Part shown: in pieces, positions 32,992 through 42,103 of the stretch | Position numbering within the stretch: the first letter of the stretch is position 1 | Layout of the letters: each line of letters starts with the position of its first letter | Notes under the pieces: generated by a model | The model's database searches: none | What the model was told of the DNA's origin: nothing | What the model saw: the letters and a program-made list of their open reading frames with translations, nothing else | NCBI RefSeq assembly: GCF_000687915.1 | Contig: NZ_JHZY01000002.1 | Span: 186,001 to 250,000, forward strand | Direction: 5' to 3' | DNA length: 64,000 nucleotides | From: Leeuwenhoekiella sp. MAR_2009_132 | GTDB taxonomy: Bacteria > Bacteroidota > Bacteroidia > Flavobacteriales > Flavobacteriaceae | Program-made: the position numbers and the translations under genes

Positions 32992-33585
32992 TTAATTAGC
33001 GGGTTGCTGTTTGCTTTCAAATATAAAAAAGAGTTCGTTGCCTTGACGAGGTTTTATAGAATTATAACAAGGCTCTAATTTTTTTATAGTAAACACTTCG
33101 GAAAATAACTTTTGATATTCAGACAGACTTCCTCCAAAGGGTGGGCCTTTTTCTGTAAGCGGAAAATTGAAAAGTAATCCCACAATTTTTCCGGAAGGTT
33201 TTAATAATTGAGACATATGTCGTGCGTAATCTGATCGTAAATCTGGGTCTAGTGCACAAAAAAAAGTTTGCTCAATAACAAGATCATGGGTTTCAGAATG
33301 CTCAAAGAAATCACCTTCTATAAACTGCGAATCTGGTACATCAGGTAAATGAGTCTTTAGGTTTTGTAATGCTGAAGCAGAAAAATCTAACACAGTCACA
33401 TTGGTAAAGCCTTGTTTATATAAATATATTGCCTCGTGACCAAAGCCAGCTCCCGGAATTAAAATTTTGAGATCTTTTTGTGTTAATTGGTCAAAATATG
33501 CAGCTAACGGATCTGAGGCGTACCCTATATCCCAACCGGTATTTTGCTCGACATACCTGCTTTCCCAATAGTTTTTATTCAACAT
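32992..33585 (-). CDS. TPMT-family SAM-dependent methyltransferase
   Basis: 197 aa from ATG 33585. Thiopurine S-methyltransferase-like opening (NYWESRYVEQNTGWDIG, residues 5-21), SAM loop LIPGAGFGHE near 47-56, and the EQTFFCALDP segment near 111-120, typical of this group. Such bacterial enzymes act on thiols or chalcogen compounds or as defence methyltransferases; substrate unknown. In-frame ATGs 15 and 33 bp upstream exist; I chose the third because homology begins there. It overlaps the S4 gene by 11 bp. Confidence 0.88.
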   Translation of the reverse strand: MLNKNYWESRYVEQNTGWDIGYASDPLAAYFDQLTQKDLKILIPGAGFGHEAIYLYKQGFTNVTVLDFSASALQNLKTHLPDVPDSQFIEGDFFEHSETHDLVIEQTFFCALDPDLRSDYARHMSQLLKPSGKIVGLLFNFPLTEKGPPFGGSLSEYQKLFSEVFTIKKLEPCYNSIKPRQGNELFFIFESKQQPAN

Positions 33586-33964
33586 CTTCAAAAAAATCAT
33601 CTGTATCCTGAAAATCATCGAGATCCCTACGATCTTTCTTAGTAGGTCGCCCTGTTCCGCGTTTGCGGTAATAATCTTTAGAATATTTAAGGAGGTCTAG
33701 TTTTTCCAGATTTTCTGCAGGTGTTTTATCTATAACATATAGACCTACAAGTTTAGCGCCCACACGGCTGGGCGGGTGCTCTATGACTTCAAGAACATAG
33801 TCAACCTGATTTTTTCTAACCTGTATAGTGTCTGACGGAAAAACCTCTCGTGAAGGTTTAACTGCAACATCATTAATTTTAACCTGTCCTTTTTTGCAGG
33901 CATTCGTAGCTATAGAACGTGATTTAAAGTACCGTATACACCACAAATATTTGTCAACTCGCAT
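33575..33964 (-). CDS. S4-domain RNA-binding protein (HslR/Hsp15-like)
   Basis: 129 aa. S4 domain at about 1-60 (MRVDKYLWCIRYFKSR opening, KKGQVKINDVAVKPS). In E. coli, Hsp15 rescues dissociated 50S subunits carrying peptidyl-tRNA. A basic middle region (about 95-112, RKRGTGRPTKKDRR) is followed by a very acidic tail. It overlaps the methyltransferase gene and leads the likely operon. Confidence 0.9.
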   Translation of the reverse strand: MRVDKYLWCIRYFKSRSIATNACKKGQVKINDVAVKPSREVFPSDTIQVRKNQVDYVLEVIEHPPSRVGAKLVGLYVIDKTPAENLEKLDLLKYSKDYYRKRGTGRPTKKDRRDLDDFQDTDDFFEDVE

Positions 33965-34040
33965 AATCTATCGCTTTAAAGCTCGTTTTTAATAACACAA
34001 AAATAGCGCAAAATTGTATCTTGCGCGACCTAAAAGGAAT

Positions 34041-34946
34041 ATGATGAATATGATTAGAAATGTGATTGTGGCTGTTTTAGGCCTTTTTATTTTAGCCTCG
34101 TGTAGTAAAGATGATGATTCTGTAGAAATTACTCCACCACGCGATCGGGGGGAAGTAGAGGTAGAAAGTCAGGCAAATTTAAAAGCCTATTTAAATACCC
34201 ATTTTTATAATTATGAGGAATTTGAAGCTAAAGAAGATGGCTTTAATTATAAAATTGTTTTTGATACGATAAGTGGTGTTAATTCAGACAAAACGCCCTT
34301 AATGTCTCAGGTTATTACAGAAAAGTTCACGTATCTGGATACTGAGTATACCCTTTACACTTTAATAGCAAGAGAGGGTGCAGGTATACAGCCTACGTTT
34401 GCAGATTCTACCTTTGTCAATTATCAAGGTAATGTCGTGGGTGGAGATAAATTTGATAGCTCAGTAACACCGCTTTGGTTTGATTTAACGCAAGTAGTAT
34501 TTGGATTTTCTAACGGTTTGAAAAATCTTAAAGCAGGTACTCAGTTTAGCCAAAATGCAGATGGCTCTGTAAGTTTTGGTAATGATTATGGTATAGGTGC
34601 TGTTTTTATTCCTAGTGGGTTAGCATATTTCAATGGTTCGGGTACTGGTTATAGCGCATACTCAGATCTTGTTTTTACATTTGACCTTTATCGAGCTGTA
34701 GAAGACACAGATGATGATAATGATGGCGTTCCCAATTGGAAAGAAGATATTAATGGAAATAATTTCTTAAACGAGATTGAAGATGATAGTGATGGTGATA
34801 ATATTCCAGACTATTTAGATACAGATGATGATGGTGATCGTACACTTACGCGTGATGAAATTGTAATTAATGCAGATGGTACAATAACCTATACAGATTC
34901 TAATAATGATGGTATTCCAGACTATTTAGATCCTGATGTAAACTAA
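34041..34946 (+). CDS. Surface lipoprotein with FKBP-type fold and calcium-binding Asp repeats
   Basis: 301 aa from ATG 34041; the longer in-frame TTG start adds residues before the signal. Lipobox LASC is followed by SKDDD, similar to the Bacteroidetes surface-export signal. The middle (about 90-215) fits an FKBP peptidyl-prolyl isomerase (VNYQGNVVGGDKFDSS; FGFSNGLKNLKAGT). The C-terminus (about 222-300) has thrombospondin-3-like calcium repeats (DTDDDNDGVPN, DDSDGDNIPDYLD, DSNNDGIPDYLD). Could be a folding helper or an adhesin-like stalk at the cell surface. Terminator follows. Confidence 0.85.
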   Translation: MMNMIRNVIVAVLGLFILASCSKDDDSVEITPPRDRGEVEVESQANLKAYLNTHFYNYEEFEAKEDGFNYKIVFDTISGVNSDKTPLMSQVITEKFTYLDTEYTLYTLIAREGAGIQPTFADSTFVNYQGNVVGGDKFDSSVTPLWFDLTQVVFGFSNGLKNLKAGTQFSQNADGSVSFGNDYGIGAVFIPSGLAYFNGSGTGYSAYSDLVFTFDLYRAVEDTDDDNDGVPNWKEDINGNNFLNEIEDDSDGDNIPDYLDTDDDGDRTLTRDEIVINADGTITYTDSNNDGIPDYLDPDVN

Positions 34947-34970
34947 TTTTTTTACTTAACTAGATGCAAT

Positions 34971-35009
34971 AAAAAATCCCCGCCAGACTAGATCTTGCGG
35001 GGATTTTTT
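34971..35009. terminator. Bidirectional terminator
   Basis: A perfect 13-bp stem (A6 TCCCCGC / GCGGGGA T6) with 13-nt loop, between the FKBP lipoprotein and the convergent porin-like gene. Confidence 0.9.
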
Positions 35010-35039
35010 TATCACTATAATCTTTCGGTTTTACTAACC

Positions 35040-35624
35040 TTATAGGTTTAGCGATAAACTTAAGATCAATTGGTCTGGTCGTGTATCTATGCGAGATCCA
35101 TTAGTAATTATTCCGTTAGTGTCTAAAAACTCTGCTTCGTTATCTCCAAAGCCTCGTTCATAACGTAAATCAATTCCTAGTTTACCCAGAGAAACTCCGG
35201 CTCCAACATTAAGCCCTACTGTAAAATCATTTTTTACATCTCCTAAAGTAAGGCCATCATAGTCTGTGTCTAGTATATATTGCAATGAAGGTCCTGCAAA
35301 TACATTAAGTGGACCAAAAACTTCGTAACCTATTAATAAAGGTGCGTCTAATTTTTGCATACTAAAATCTGAATCTTCATAAGTAGAATTAAGCTTAGTA
35401 TAAACAAGTTCTGGTCTAAAGTAGAGTTTGTCTCCGGTACGTCCAAAAACTCCTACGTGATAGCCTATATCACTACTTGGATTCTCGTATGCATTCTTTG
35501 CAGAGTCACTTATGTCCCCCGTTCCGCCATAGTTAAGACCTGCTTTTATACCAAAGCCCGGGTCTGATTGAGCGTGTGCTGCACCGGCAGCTAAAAATAA
35601 AATTCCTAAAAATAAATTCTTCAT
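35040..35624 (-). CDS. Outer membrane beta-barrel protein (porin family)
   Basis: 194 aa with signal peptide 1-19 (AAHAQ). The mature part begins DPGFGIKAGLNYGG and ends LILSLSLNL, the PorT/OMP_b-brl pattern with alternating residues and a C-terminal aromatic/hydrophobic strand. Likely an eight-stranded barrel; function unknown. Confidence 0.85.
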   Translation of the reverse strand: MKNLFLGILFLAAGAAHAQSDPGFGIKAGLNYGGTGDISDSAKNAYENPSSDIGYHVGVFGRTGDKLYFRPELVYTKLNSTYEDSDFSMQKLDAPLLIGYEVFGPLNVFAGPSLQYILDTDYDGLTLGDVKNDFTVGLNVGAGVSLGKLGIDLRYERGFGDNEAEFLDTNGIITNGSRIDTRPDQLILSLSLNL

Positions 35625-35747
35625 ATCGGTTGTATTGTGCTCTTCTTATTTTTCTAGAGCCGTTAAAATTAAGTTTGGTTTATTTAAAAACCTTCTGAAT
35701 TTTTGGTTGATAGATGTAAACACTTTTAGGAATTATCCTTAAAATGT

Positions 35748-36701
35748 TTACTTTCTTGTCAGCACCTTATTAACGGCTTCAATAATAGATTTAGTATTTA
35801 AACCATATTTTTCCATAAGTTCAGCAGGAGTACCGCTTTCGCCAAAAGTATCGTGAGTTGCCACAAATTCCTGAGGAGCAGGGTCATTAGTAGCAAGTAC
35901 GCGCGCAACGCTTTCGCCTAAACCACCCAAAAAATTATGCTCTTCACAGGTTACAATACATCTGGTTTTCTTCACAGAATTTAAGATTGCTTCTTCGTCT
36001 AGCGGCTTAATGGTGTGAATGTTTATAACTTCAGCGCTAATTCCTTTTTCATTTAATTCTTCAGCAGCTTTAATGGCTTCCCAGACTAAGTGACCGGTAG
36101 CAATAATAGTTACATCAGAACCGTCAAGTAAATGCAACGCTTTTCCTATTTCAAATTTCCCATCTTTTTCTGTGAAATTTGCTACGCTAGGACGACCAAA
36201 ACGTAAATAAACAGGTCCATCGTGATCTGCGATCGCGATAGTGGCTGCTTTGGTTTGATTGTAATCACAAGTATTGATTACGGTCATACCTGGTAACATT
36301 TTCATTAATCCTAAATCTTCAAGAATTTGATGCGTAGCACCATCTTCACCTAAGGTAAGACCAGCGTGAGAGGCACATATTTTTACGTTTTTACCAGAGT
36401 ATGCCACACTTTGACGTATCTGATCGTAAACACGACCTGTAGCAAAGTTTGCAAAAGTAGTAGCATAAGGTATTTTACCACCTATAGTCATACCCGCAGC
36501 CATACCTATCATATTAGCTTCAGCGATACCCGTCTGAAAAAAACGTTCGGGGTGATTTTTTTCAAAGTCATTCAGTTTTAAAGAACCGGTAAGGTCTGCA
36601 CAAAGAGCAACCACATTTTCGTGAGTCTTTCCGAGTTCATCCATACCCGCACCAAAACCTGAACGTGTATCTATATTTCCTGAGTTTATATATTTTTTCA
36701 T
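35748..36701 (-). CDS. Transketolase, C-terminal half
   Basis: 317 aa holding the pyrimidine-binding (Pyr) and C-terminal domains of transketolase. Catalytic-site Glu for the thiamine ring lies in GIAEANMIGMAAG near 57-69; the domain border is near 190. Together with the gene at 36747 it forms a split transketolase (two polypeptides), common in Bacteroidetes and archaea. Non-oxidative pentose phosphate pathway, cytoplasmic. The two genes are 45 bp apart. Confidence 0.93.
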   Translation of the reverse strand: MKKYINSGNIDTRSGFGAGMDELGKTHENVVALCADLTGSLKLNDFEKNHPERFFQTGIAEANMIGMAAGMTIGGKIPYATTFANFATGRVYDQIRQSVAYSGKNVKICASHAGLTLGEDGATHQILEDLGLMKMLPGMTVINTCDYNQTKAATIAIADHDGPVYLRFGRPSVANFTEKDGKFEIGKALHLLDGSDVTIIATGHLVWEAIKAAEELNEKGISAEVINIHTIKPLDEEAILNSVKKTRCIVTCEEHNFLGGLGESVARVLATNDPAPQEFVATHDTFGESGTPAELMEKYGLNTKSIIEAVNKVLTRK

Positions 36702-36746
36702 GAATGTATTTTTAAATTGTTAGAAACGTTTGGTGTGTTTTGTAAA

Positions 36747-37592
36747 TTAATAATCACCTAATGTTTCCGAGTTTTGACTTAATGCATTTTCAAGTTGCTC
36801 ATCACTTGGTGCTTTACCGTGCCATGCGTGAGTACCCATCATAAAATCAACACCATTACCCATTATAGTATGTAATAAAATACAAACAGGTTTTCCTTTT
36901 CCTGTTAATGATTTTGCTTTGTTTAAGCCTTCTACTACAGCAGTTATATCGTTTCCTTTTTCAACATCAAGAACTTCCCAGCCAAATGCTTCAAACTTAG
37001 CGCGAATACTTCCCATATTTAACACGTGATCTGTACTTCCGTCTATTTGTTGTCCGTTTAAATCTATTGTAGAAATAAGGTTGTCAACTTTATTTGCAGA
37101 AGCATACATTATTGCTTCCCAGTTTTGACCTTCTTGCAGTTCACCATCACCGTGTAAAGAATATACTAAGTTAGGATCTCCGTTTAATTTTTTAGTTTGA
37201 GCAGCACCTAAGGCTACACTCATTCCCTGACCCAGTGAGCCTGAGGCAATACGAATTCCCGGTAAACCTTCGTGAGTTGTAGGGTGACCCTGAACGCGTG
37301 AATTTATTTTTCTGAATGTATTTAATTCTTCTACAGGAAAGTAACCAGATCTAGCCAAAACGCTATAGAAAACTGGTGAGATATGACCGTTAGACAAGAA
37401 GAATAAATCCTCATCTTTTCCGTCCATATCAAAACCTTCTTTACGCTTCATTACTTCTTGATATAAGGCGACAAAAAATTCTGCACAACCTAAAGATCCT
37501 CCCGGGTGACCAGAGTTCACTCCATGTACTTGCCTTACGATGTCTCTTCTTACCTGAGAAACAAAATCCTCTAATTGTTTTGTGTTTGGCAT
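36747..37592 (-). CDS. Transketolase, N-terminal half
   Basis: 281 aa thiamine-diphosphate-binding half. GHPGGSLG (about 28-35) and the ThDP/Mg motif GDGELQEGQNWEA near 149-161 with Asn are present, also HG after LYS. Start taken at ATG 37592; an in-frame TTG 27 bp upstream coincides with a promoter box and is therefore unlikely to be coding. Confidence 0.93.
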   Translation of the reverse strand: MPNTKQLEDFVSQVRRDIVRQVHGVNSGHPGGSLGCAEFFVALYQEVMKRKEGFDMDGKDEDLFFLSNGHISPVFYSVLARSGYFPVEELNTFRKINSRVQGHPTTHEGLPGIRIASGSLGQGMSVALGAAQTKKLNGDPNLVYSLHGDGELQEGQNWEAIMYASANKVDNLISTIDLNGQQIDGSTDHVLNMGSIRAKFEAFGWEVLDVEKGNDITAVVEGLNKAKSLTGKGKPVCILLHTIMGNGVDFMMGTHAWHGKAPSDEQLENALSQNSETLGDY

Positions 37593-37616
37593 TTTTATTA
37601 AGTTAAAATTGAACTT

Positions 37617-37647
37617 CAAAAATACCGTTTTTGAATAGGGATTACAA
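37617..37647 (-). promoter_or_regulatory. Promoter of the split transketolase operon
   Basis: On the minus strand TTG (37647-37645), a 20-bp spacer, TATTTTTG (37624-37617); 24 bp upstream of the ATG at 37592. Confidence 0.65.
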
Positions 37648-37759
37648 TCAATAACCTATATATTACTAAGCTTTTAAGGAAAATTAAGAAGTTTTCATTT
37701 TCTACTGCGTAATTAGCATTATGACCCGTTGTCTTTCCCATCTATCTGTTAAATAGTTT

Positions 37760-37767
37760 TATCTTTG
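37760..37767 (+). promoter_or_regulatory. -7 promoter box before tgt
   Basis: TATCTTTG, exact match, 18 bp upstream of the ATG. Confidence 0.55.
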
Positions 37768-37785
37768 CCCTCTCTAAATTAAGCT

Positions 37786-38916
37786 ATGCAATTTAATCTT
37801 CTTAATACTGACGCAGGCAGTCAAGCACGCGCAGGTACCCTTACAACAGATCACGGCACTATTGAAACTCCTATTTTTATGCCGGTAGGCACAGTAGGTA
37901 CGGTTAAAGGTGTACATCAACGAGAGCTTAGAGAAGATATCAACCCTGATATCATTCTGGGTAACACCTATCATTTATACCTGCGTCCTCAAATAGAGGT
38001 TCTCGAGAAGGCCGGTGGTTTACATAAGTTTATGAACTGGGATCGTAATATCTTGACAGATAGTGGCGGTTACCAGGTATATTCTCTTTCTGCAAATCGC
38101 AAGATTAAAGAAGAAGGTGTGAAGTTTAAATCACATATAGACGGGTCTATGCACCTGTTTACACCAGAGCGCGTGATGGAAATTCAGCGCAGTATAGGTG
38201 CAGATATTATTATGGCATTTGATGAATGTACTCCCTATCCTTGTGATTATAATTATGCAAAACGATCTATGCATATGACGCACCGCTGGTTAGATCGTTG
38301 TATTAATCATCTTGATAAGACGCCGGTTAAATACGGTTATGATCAGGCGTTTTTTCCTATTGTACAGGGGAGTACTTATAAAGATTTAAGAAAACAATCT
38401 GCGGAATATATAGCAAATGCAGGAGCGGTAGGGAATGCGATAGGCGGACTCTCAGTAGGGGAGCCTGCTGAAGAAATGTATGCAATGACCGAAATTGTTA
38501 CTGCAATTCTTCCGAAGGAAAAACCGCGATACCTTATGGGTGTAGGTACACCTATAAATATTTTAGAAAATATTGCGTTAGGTATAGATATGTTTGACTG
38601 TGTGATGCCAACCCGTAATGGTAGAAATGGTACTTTATTTACGCAACACGGTACCATTAATATTAAGAACAAGAAGTGGGAAGCAGATTTCTCACCATTA
38701 GATCCAGATGGGACGACCTGGGTAGATCAAGAATATTCTAAAGCTTATGTACGTCATCTTTTTAGTGTAAATGAGATTCTGGGAAGACAAATAGGAACGA
38801 TACATAACTTAGGCTTTTATATGTGGCTGGTACGTGAGGCACGTAAACATATTATCGCGGGAGATTTTTATTCCTGGAAAGAAAAAATGGTGAAACAAAT
38901 GGACAAAAGGTTGTAA
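37786..38916 (+). CDS. tgt: Queuine/preQ1 tRNA-guanine transglycosylase
   Basis: 376 aa. Exchanges G34 for preQ1 in tRNAs with GUN anticodons. Active-site features: DSGGYQVYSL (about 92-101), MAFDECTPYP near 145-154, and nucleophile Asp in FDCVMPTRNGR near 268-278. The C-terminal zinc site normally has three Cys in CxCxxC plus a His; here the matching stretch reads DPDGTTWVD with no Cys, although the His (TIHN) remains. I believe other Bacteroidetes share this. Adjacent LptF/G gene begins at the next base. Confidence 0.95.
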   Translation: MQFNLLNTDAGSQARAGTLTTDHGTIETPIFMPVGTVGTVKGVHQRELREDINPDIILGNTYHLYLRPQIEVLEKAGGLHKFMNWDRNILTDSGGYQVYSLSANRKIKEEGVKFKSHIDGSMHLFTPERVMEIQRSIGADIIMAFDECTPYPCDYNYAKRSMHMTHRWLDRCINHLDKTPVKYGYDQAFFPIVQGSTYKDLRKQSAEYIANAGAVGNAIGGLSVGEPAEEMYAMTEIVTAILPKEKPRYLMGVGTPINILENIALGIDMFDCVMPTRNGRNGTLFTQHGTINIKNKKWEADFSPLDPDGTTWVDQEYSKAYVRHLFSVNEILGRQIGTIHNLGFYMWLVREARKHIIAGDFYSWKEKMVKQMDKRL

Positions 38917-39993
38917 ATGAAAATCCTAGACTGGTACATTCTTAAGCGTTATCTGGGTACATTTATCATGATGCTTGTTTTGTTTATCCCCATAGGGATA
39001 ACTGTAAATCTTGCCGAAAAGATAGATAAGATGCTTGCCAATGAAGTGCCTTTTCTGGAAGTGGCATTATATTACCTAAATTTTACAGTGTACTTCGCAA
39101 ACCTGCTGTTTCCGTTGTTTTTATTTTTATCTGTTATCTGGTTTACTTCAAAGTTAGCAAACAACACCGAAGTAATTGCTTTTTTAAGTTCTGGTGTTTC
39201 TTTTTACAGATTCCTTCGTCCGTACCTAATTGGGGCAACTATTGTTTGTGTAGGAGCTTATATTTTAGGTACATATTTAGCACCGGCAGCGAGCAGGGGA
39301 TTTAATGAGTTTTCATATGAATACTTAAAAAATAACAAAGCAGATCGCGAAACCCGAAATGTATATCGCCAGATAAATGACAATGACTTTATCTACGTGA
39401 GCCGTTTTACTCCTTCAAGTAAAATGGGACAGAATTTTACATTAGAACATTTTGAAGACAATACCTTAAAATACAAAATTCAAGCCCGTAGTATTGTTTA
39501 CAGACCTGAAGATACCTTATATCGCCTTAACGGATACAAAAAACGAATCATAGGTAAAGAAGGTGATATTTTAATAAGCGAGACAAAACTAGATACCCTT
39601 TTTGCTTTTGACCTCGAAGATTTGACTCCGTTAGAATATATCGCAGAAACTCTGACAACGCCAAAACTGCGCGAGTTTATAGCTAAAGAAAAAGCAAGAG
39701 GATCTTCTGCTATAAACCGGTATGAAGTGACTCTATATAAACGTTTCAGTTTGCCGGTAAGTGCCTATATACTTACGATAATAGCGGTAGCGGTTTCTTC
39801 TATGAAACGTAGAGGAGGTATGGGCATCAACCTTGCTTTAGGAATCTCGCTGGCATTTATATTTATATTCTTTGATAAAGTTTTTGGTACGATTTCAGAG
39901 CAATCTGATTTTTCTCCTATGGTAGCTGTTTGGTTGCCTAATGTTCTCTTCGGTATTTTAGCCATTTATCTGCTCAATAATGCAAAACGATAG
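38917..39993 (+). CDS. LptF/LptG-family LPS transport permease
   Basis: 358 aa YjgP/YjgQ family inner-membrane permease of the LptB2FG ABC transporter that extracts lipopolysaccharide. Six helices: three N-terminal (about 10-30, 55-80, 98-120) and three C-terminal (about 277-355), with the jellyroll periplasmic domain between. Whether F or G is not decidable by eye. It starts one base after tgt stops and overlaps the EamA gene by 14 bp; lptD lies elsewhere in the window (60862). Confidence 0.92.
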   Translation: MKILDWYILKRYLGTFIMMLVLFIPIGITVNLAEKIDKMLANEVPFLEVALYYLNFTVYFANLLFPLFLFLSVIWFTSKLANNTEVIAFLSSGVSFYRFLRPYLIGATIVCVGAYILGTYLAPAASRGFNEFSYEYLKNNKADRETRNVYRQINDNDFIYVSRFTPSSKMGQNFTLEHFEDNTLKYKIQARSIVYRPEDTLYRLNGYKKRIIGKEGDILISETKLDTLFAFDLEDLTPLEYIAETLTTPKLREFIAKEKARGSSAINRYEVTLYKRFSLPVSAYILTIIAVAVSSMKRRGGMGINLALGISLAFIFIFFDKVFGTISEQSDFSPMVAVWLPNVLFGILAIYLLNNAKR

Positions 39994-40891
39994 TTTAAAA
40001 AGCTACCTCCACTTTCATTTTATTGTATTTATTTGGGGGTTTACAGCAGTTTTAGGTGCGCTTATTACCGTAGATACAGTAGCGCTGGTTTGGTATAGAA
40101 TGCTTATTGCTTCATTTTTTATTTACCTATACATACGCTACAAAAAAATACCGCTTAAAACAACACGGTCAAATCAGTTAAAGCTTACCGCTGCCGGGAT
40201 TATCATTGCATTACACTGGCTAACCTTTTTTGGTGCTATAAAGCTTGCCAATGTTTCTATAACCCTAGCAATGATGAGTACAGGTGCTTTTTTTACAAGC
40301 ATTCTCGAACCTATATTTTATAAGCGGAAAGTGATCTGGTATGAGATAATTTTTGGTCTATTTGTAATTGCGGGTTTGTATCTCATATTTGAAGTAGAAA
40401 CCCGATATACTGAAGGTATTATTGTAGCTTTAGTTTCGGCTTTACTATCTGCAATTTTCACCTTGATCAATGGCAAATTTGTTCAAAAACACAATCCTGT
40501 TGTCATTTCCTTTTATGAGCTTCTAACCGGTACTTTATTTATAACTGTTTTTCTGTTGTTTACCGCACGCTTTGATGCTGAGTTTTTTCAGTTAAAGCAA
40601 TCAGACTGGTTTTATATTTTAATATTGGCTACCATTTGTACCTCATATGCATTTATAGCAGCCATTAAAGTGATGAAGCATTTAACGCCCTACACGGTAA
40701 TGCTCACTACAAATATGGAGCCTGTATATGGGATAATATTGGCATTTTTAATTCTGGGAGACGCAGAAGAGATGAATACAGGGTTCTATTATGGTGCACT
40801 TTTAATCTTATTAACCGTAATAGGTAATGGTATTTTAAAAATGCAACGTAAACGGCGCAACGCCCGACTTTTAAAAAAACAAGTAGAATAA
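39980..40891 (+). CDS. EamA/DMT-family transporter
   Basis: 303 aa with ten hydrophobic helices in two EamA repeats (about 10-135 and 150-285), and a basic C-terminal tail. Exports or imports small metabolites; substrate unknown. Overlap of 14 bp with the LptF/G gene shows it is in the tgt operon. Confidence 0.9.
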   Translation: MQNDSLKSYLHFHFIVFIWGFTAVLGALITVDTVALVWYRMLIASFFIYLYIRYKKIPLKTTRSNQLKLTAAGIIIALHWLTFFGAIKLANVSITLAMMSTGAFFTSILEPIFYKRKVIWYEIIFGLFVIAGLYLIFEVETRYTEGIIVALVSALLSAIFTLINGKFVQKHNPVVISFYELLTGTLFITVFLLFTARFDAEFFQLKQSDWFYILILATICTSYAFIAAIKVMKHLTPYTVMLTTNMEPVYGIILAFLILGDAEEMNTGFYYGALLILLTVIGNGILKMQRKRRNARLLKKQVE

Positions 40892-40926
40892 TTAAGATAG
40901 CTACACGATTAAAATGGGTTAAGACT

Positions 40927-40958
40927 TTGGTAAAAGGTTTCTAAAACTGTTATCTTTG
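40927..40958 (+). promoter_or_regulatory. Promoter of accA
   Basis: TTG (40927-40929, in CTTTGG), a 21-bp spacer, TATCTTTG (40951-40958), 24 bp upstream of the ATG. One of the best consensus promoters in the window. Confidence 0.72.
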
Positions 40959-40982
40959 TGAGCTAACTAAAATTTTCCCCTA

Positions 40983-41936
40983 ATGGAATATTTAGATTTT
41001 GAACAACCTATTAAAGAGCTGGAAGAACAGCTTCAAAAATGTTCTTTAATTGGTGAAGAAAGTGACGTAGATGTCACCAATACCTGCAAACAGATCGAAA
41101 AGAAACTTGCAGAGACCAAGAAAGATATTTACAAAAATCTTACAGCATGGCAGCGTGTGCAATTATCACGTCATCCTAACAGGCCCTATACATTAGATTA
41201 CATTAAAGCACTTTGCGGTGATACTTTTTTAGAGTTGCACGGTGATCGTAATGTAAAAGATGATAAGGCAATGATAGGTGGTCTGGGTAAAATAGGTGAT
41301 CAGAGCTTTATGCTTATAGGTCAACAAAAAGGTTACAATACCAAGACCAGGCAGTACCGTAATTTTGGTATGGCAAACCCAGAAGGATATCGTAAAGCAC
41401 TGCGTTTAATGAAGAGTGCAGAGAAATTTGGATTGCCTGTAGTATCATTTATAGATACTCCGGGAGCTTATCCGGGTCTTGAAGCAGAAGAGCGTGGTCA
41501 GGGTGAGGCAATCGCACGAAATATTTTGGAGATGATGCGTCTCAAAGTACCCGTTATTGTTATCGTTATTGGTGAAGGAGCTAGTGGTGGTGCATTAGGT
41601 ATAGGCGTAGGAGACAAAGTAATGATGTTAGAGAACTCCTGGTATTCTGTAATATCGCCAGAAAACTGTTCTTCTATACTCTGGAGAAGCTGGGAGTATA
41701 AAGAGATTGCAGCAGAAGCACTAAAACTAACTGCTAACGATGCCAAGCGTCTTAAGGTTATAGATTCTATTATTAAAGAACCTCTAGGTGGTGCACATAC
41801 ACAACGTGAAGAAACATTCGCTACTGTAAAAGATACCATTTTGAGCACCTTTAAGGAATTAAAAAACTTATCAGCATCAGAATTGGTTGAAAAACGAATG
41901 GACAAATATTCAAATATGGGTGTGTTTAAAGGTTAA
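40983..41936 (+). CDS. accA: Acetyl-CoA carboxylase carboxyltransferase subunit alpha
   Basis: 317 aa, normal length. Makes malonyl-CoA with AccD. Family landmarks: [16 protein letters not shown] near 40-55, [12 protein letters not shown] near 128-139, [11 protein letters not shown] (155-165) and [12 protein letters not shown] (197-208), the oxyanion-hole Gly-Gly. Own promoter and terminator; accD is not in the window. Confidence 0.96.
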   Translation: MEYLDFEQPIKELEEQLQKCSLIGEESDVDVTNTCKQIEKKLAETKKDIYKNLTAWQRVQLSRHPNRPYTLDYIKALCGDTFLELHGDRNVKDDKAMIGGLGKIGDQSFMLIGQQKGYNTKTRQYRNFGMANPEGYRKALRLMKSAEKFGLPVVSFIDTPGAYPGLEAEERGQGEAIARNILEMMRLKVPVIVIVIGEGASGGALGIGVGDKVMMLENSWYSVISPENCSSILWRSWEYKEIAAEALKLTANDAKRLKVIDSIIKEPLGGAHTQREETFATVKDTILSTFKELKNLSASELVEKRMDKYSNMGVFKG

Positions 41937-41963
41937 CCTTTTAAACATCACTTGCGCGTAATT

Positions 41964-41991
41964 TCCGGAACCTAAGGTTCCGGATTTTTTT
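41964..41991 (+). terminator. Terminator after accA
   Basis: 9-bp stem TCCGGAACC / GGTTCCGGA, loop TAA, then T7. Confidence 0.9.
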
Positions 41992-42090
41992 ATGCTTATC
42001 AACAAAATATTAAAGTTATTCACATGTTATTTGTTAACTTCTAGTGGATAACCGAGGAGTAGAAAATTAAGCTGCCCTTAACACATTCTT

Positions 42091-42098
42091 TACATTTG
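42091..42098 (+). promoter_or_regulatory. -7 promoter box 5 bp before dnaB
   Basis: TACATTTG, exact match, with CTCTA between it and the ATG. Predicts a start of transcription at or next to the ATG. Confidence 0.55.
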
Positions 42099-42103
42099 CT
42101 CTA

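Noticed and set aside
35748-37592. Transketolase in two pieces as a possible frameshift
   Set aside because: Both genes have own starts, stops and a 45-bp spacer, and split transketolases are a known Bacteroidetes arrangement.
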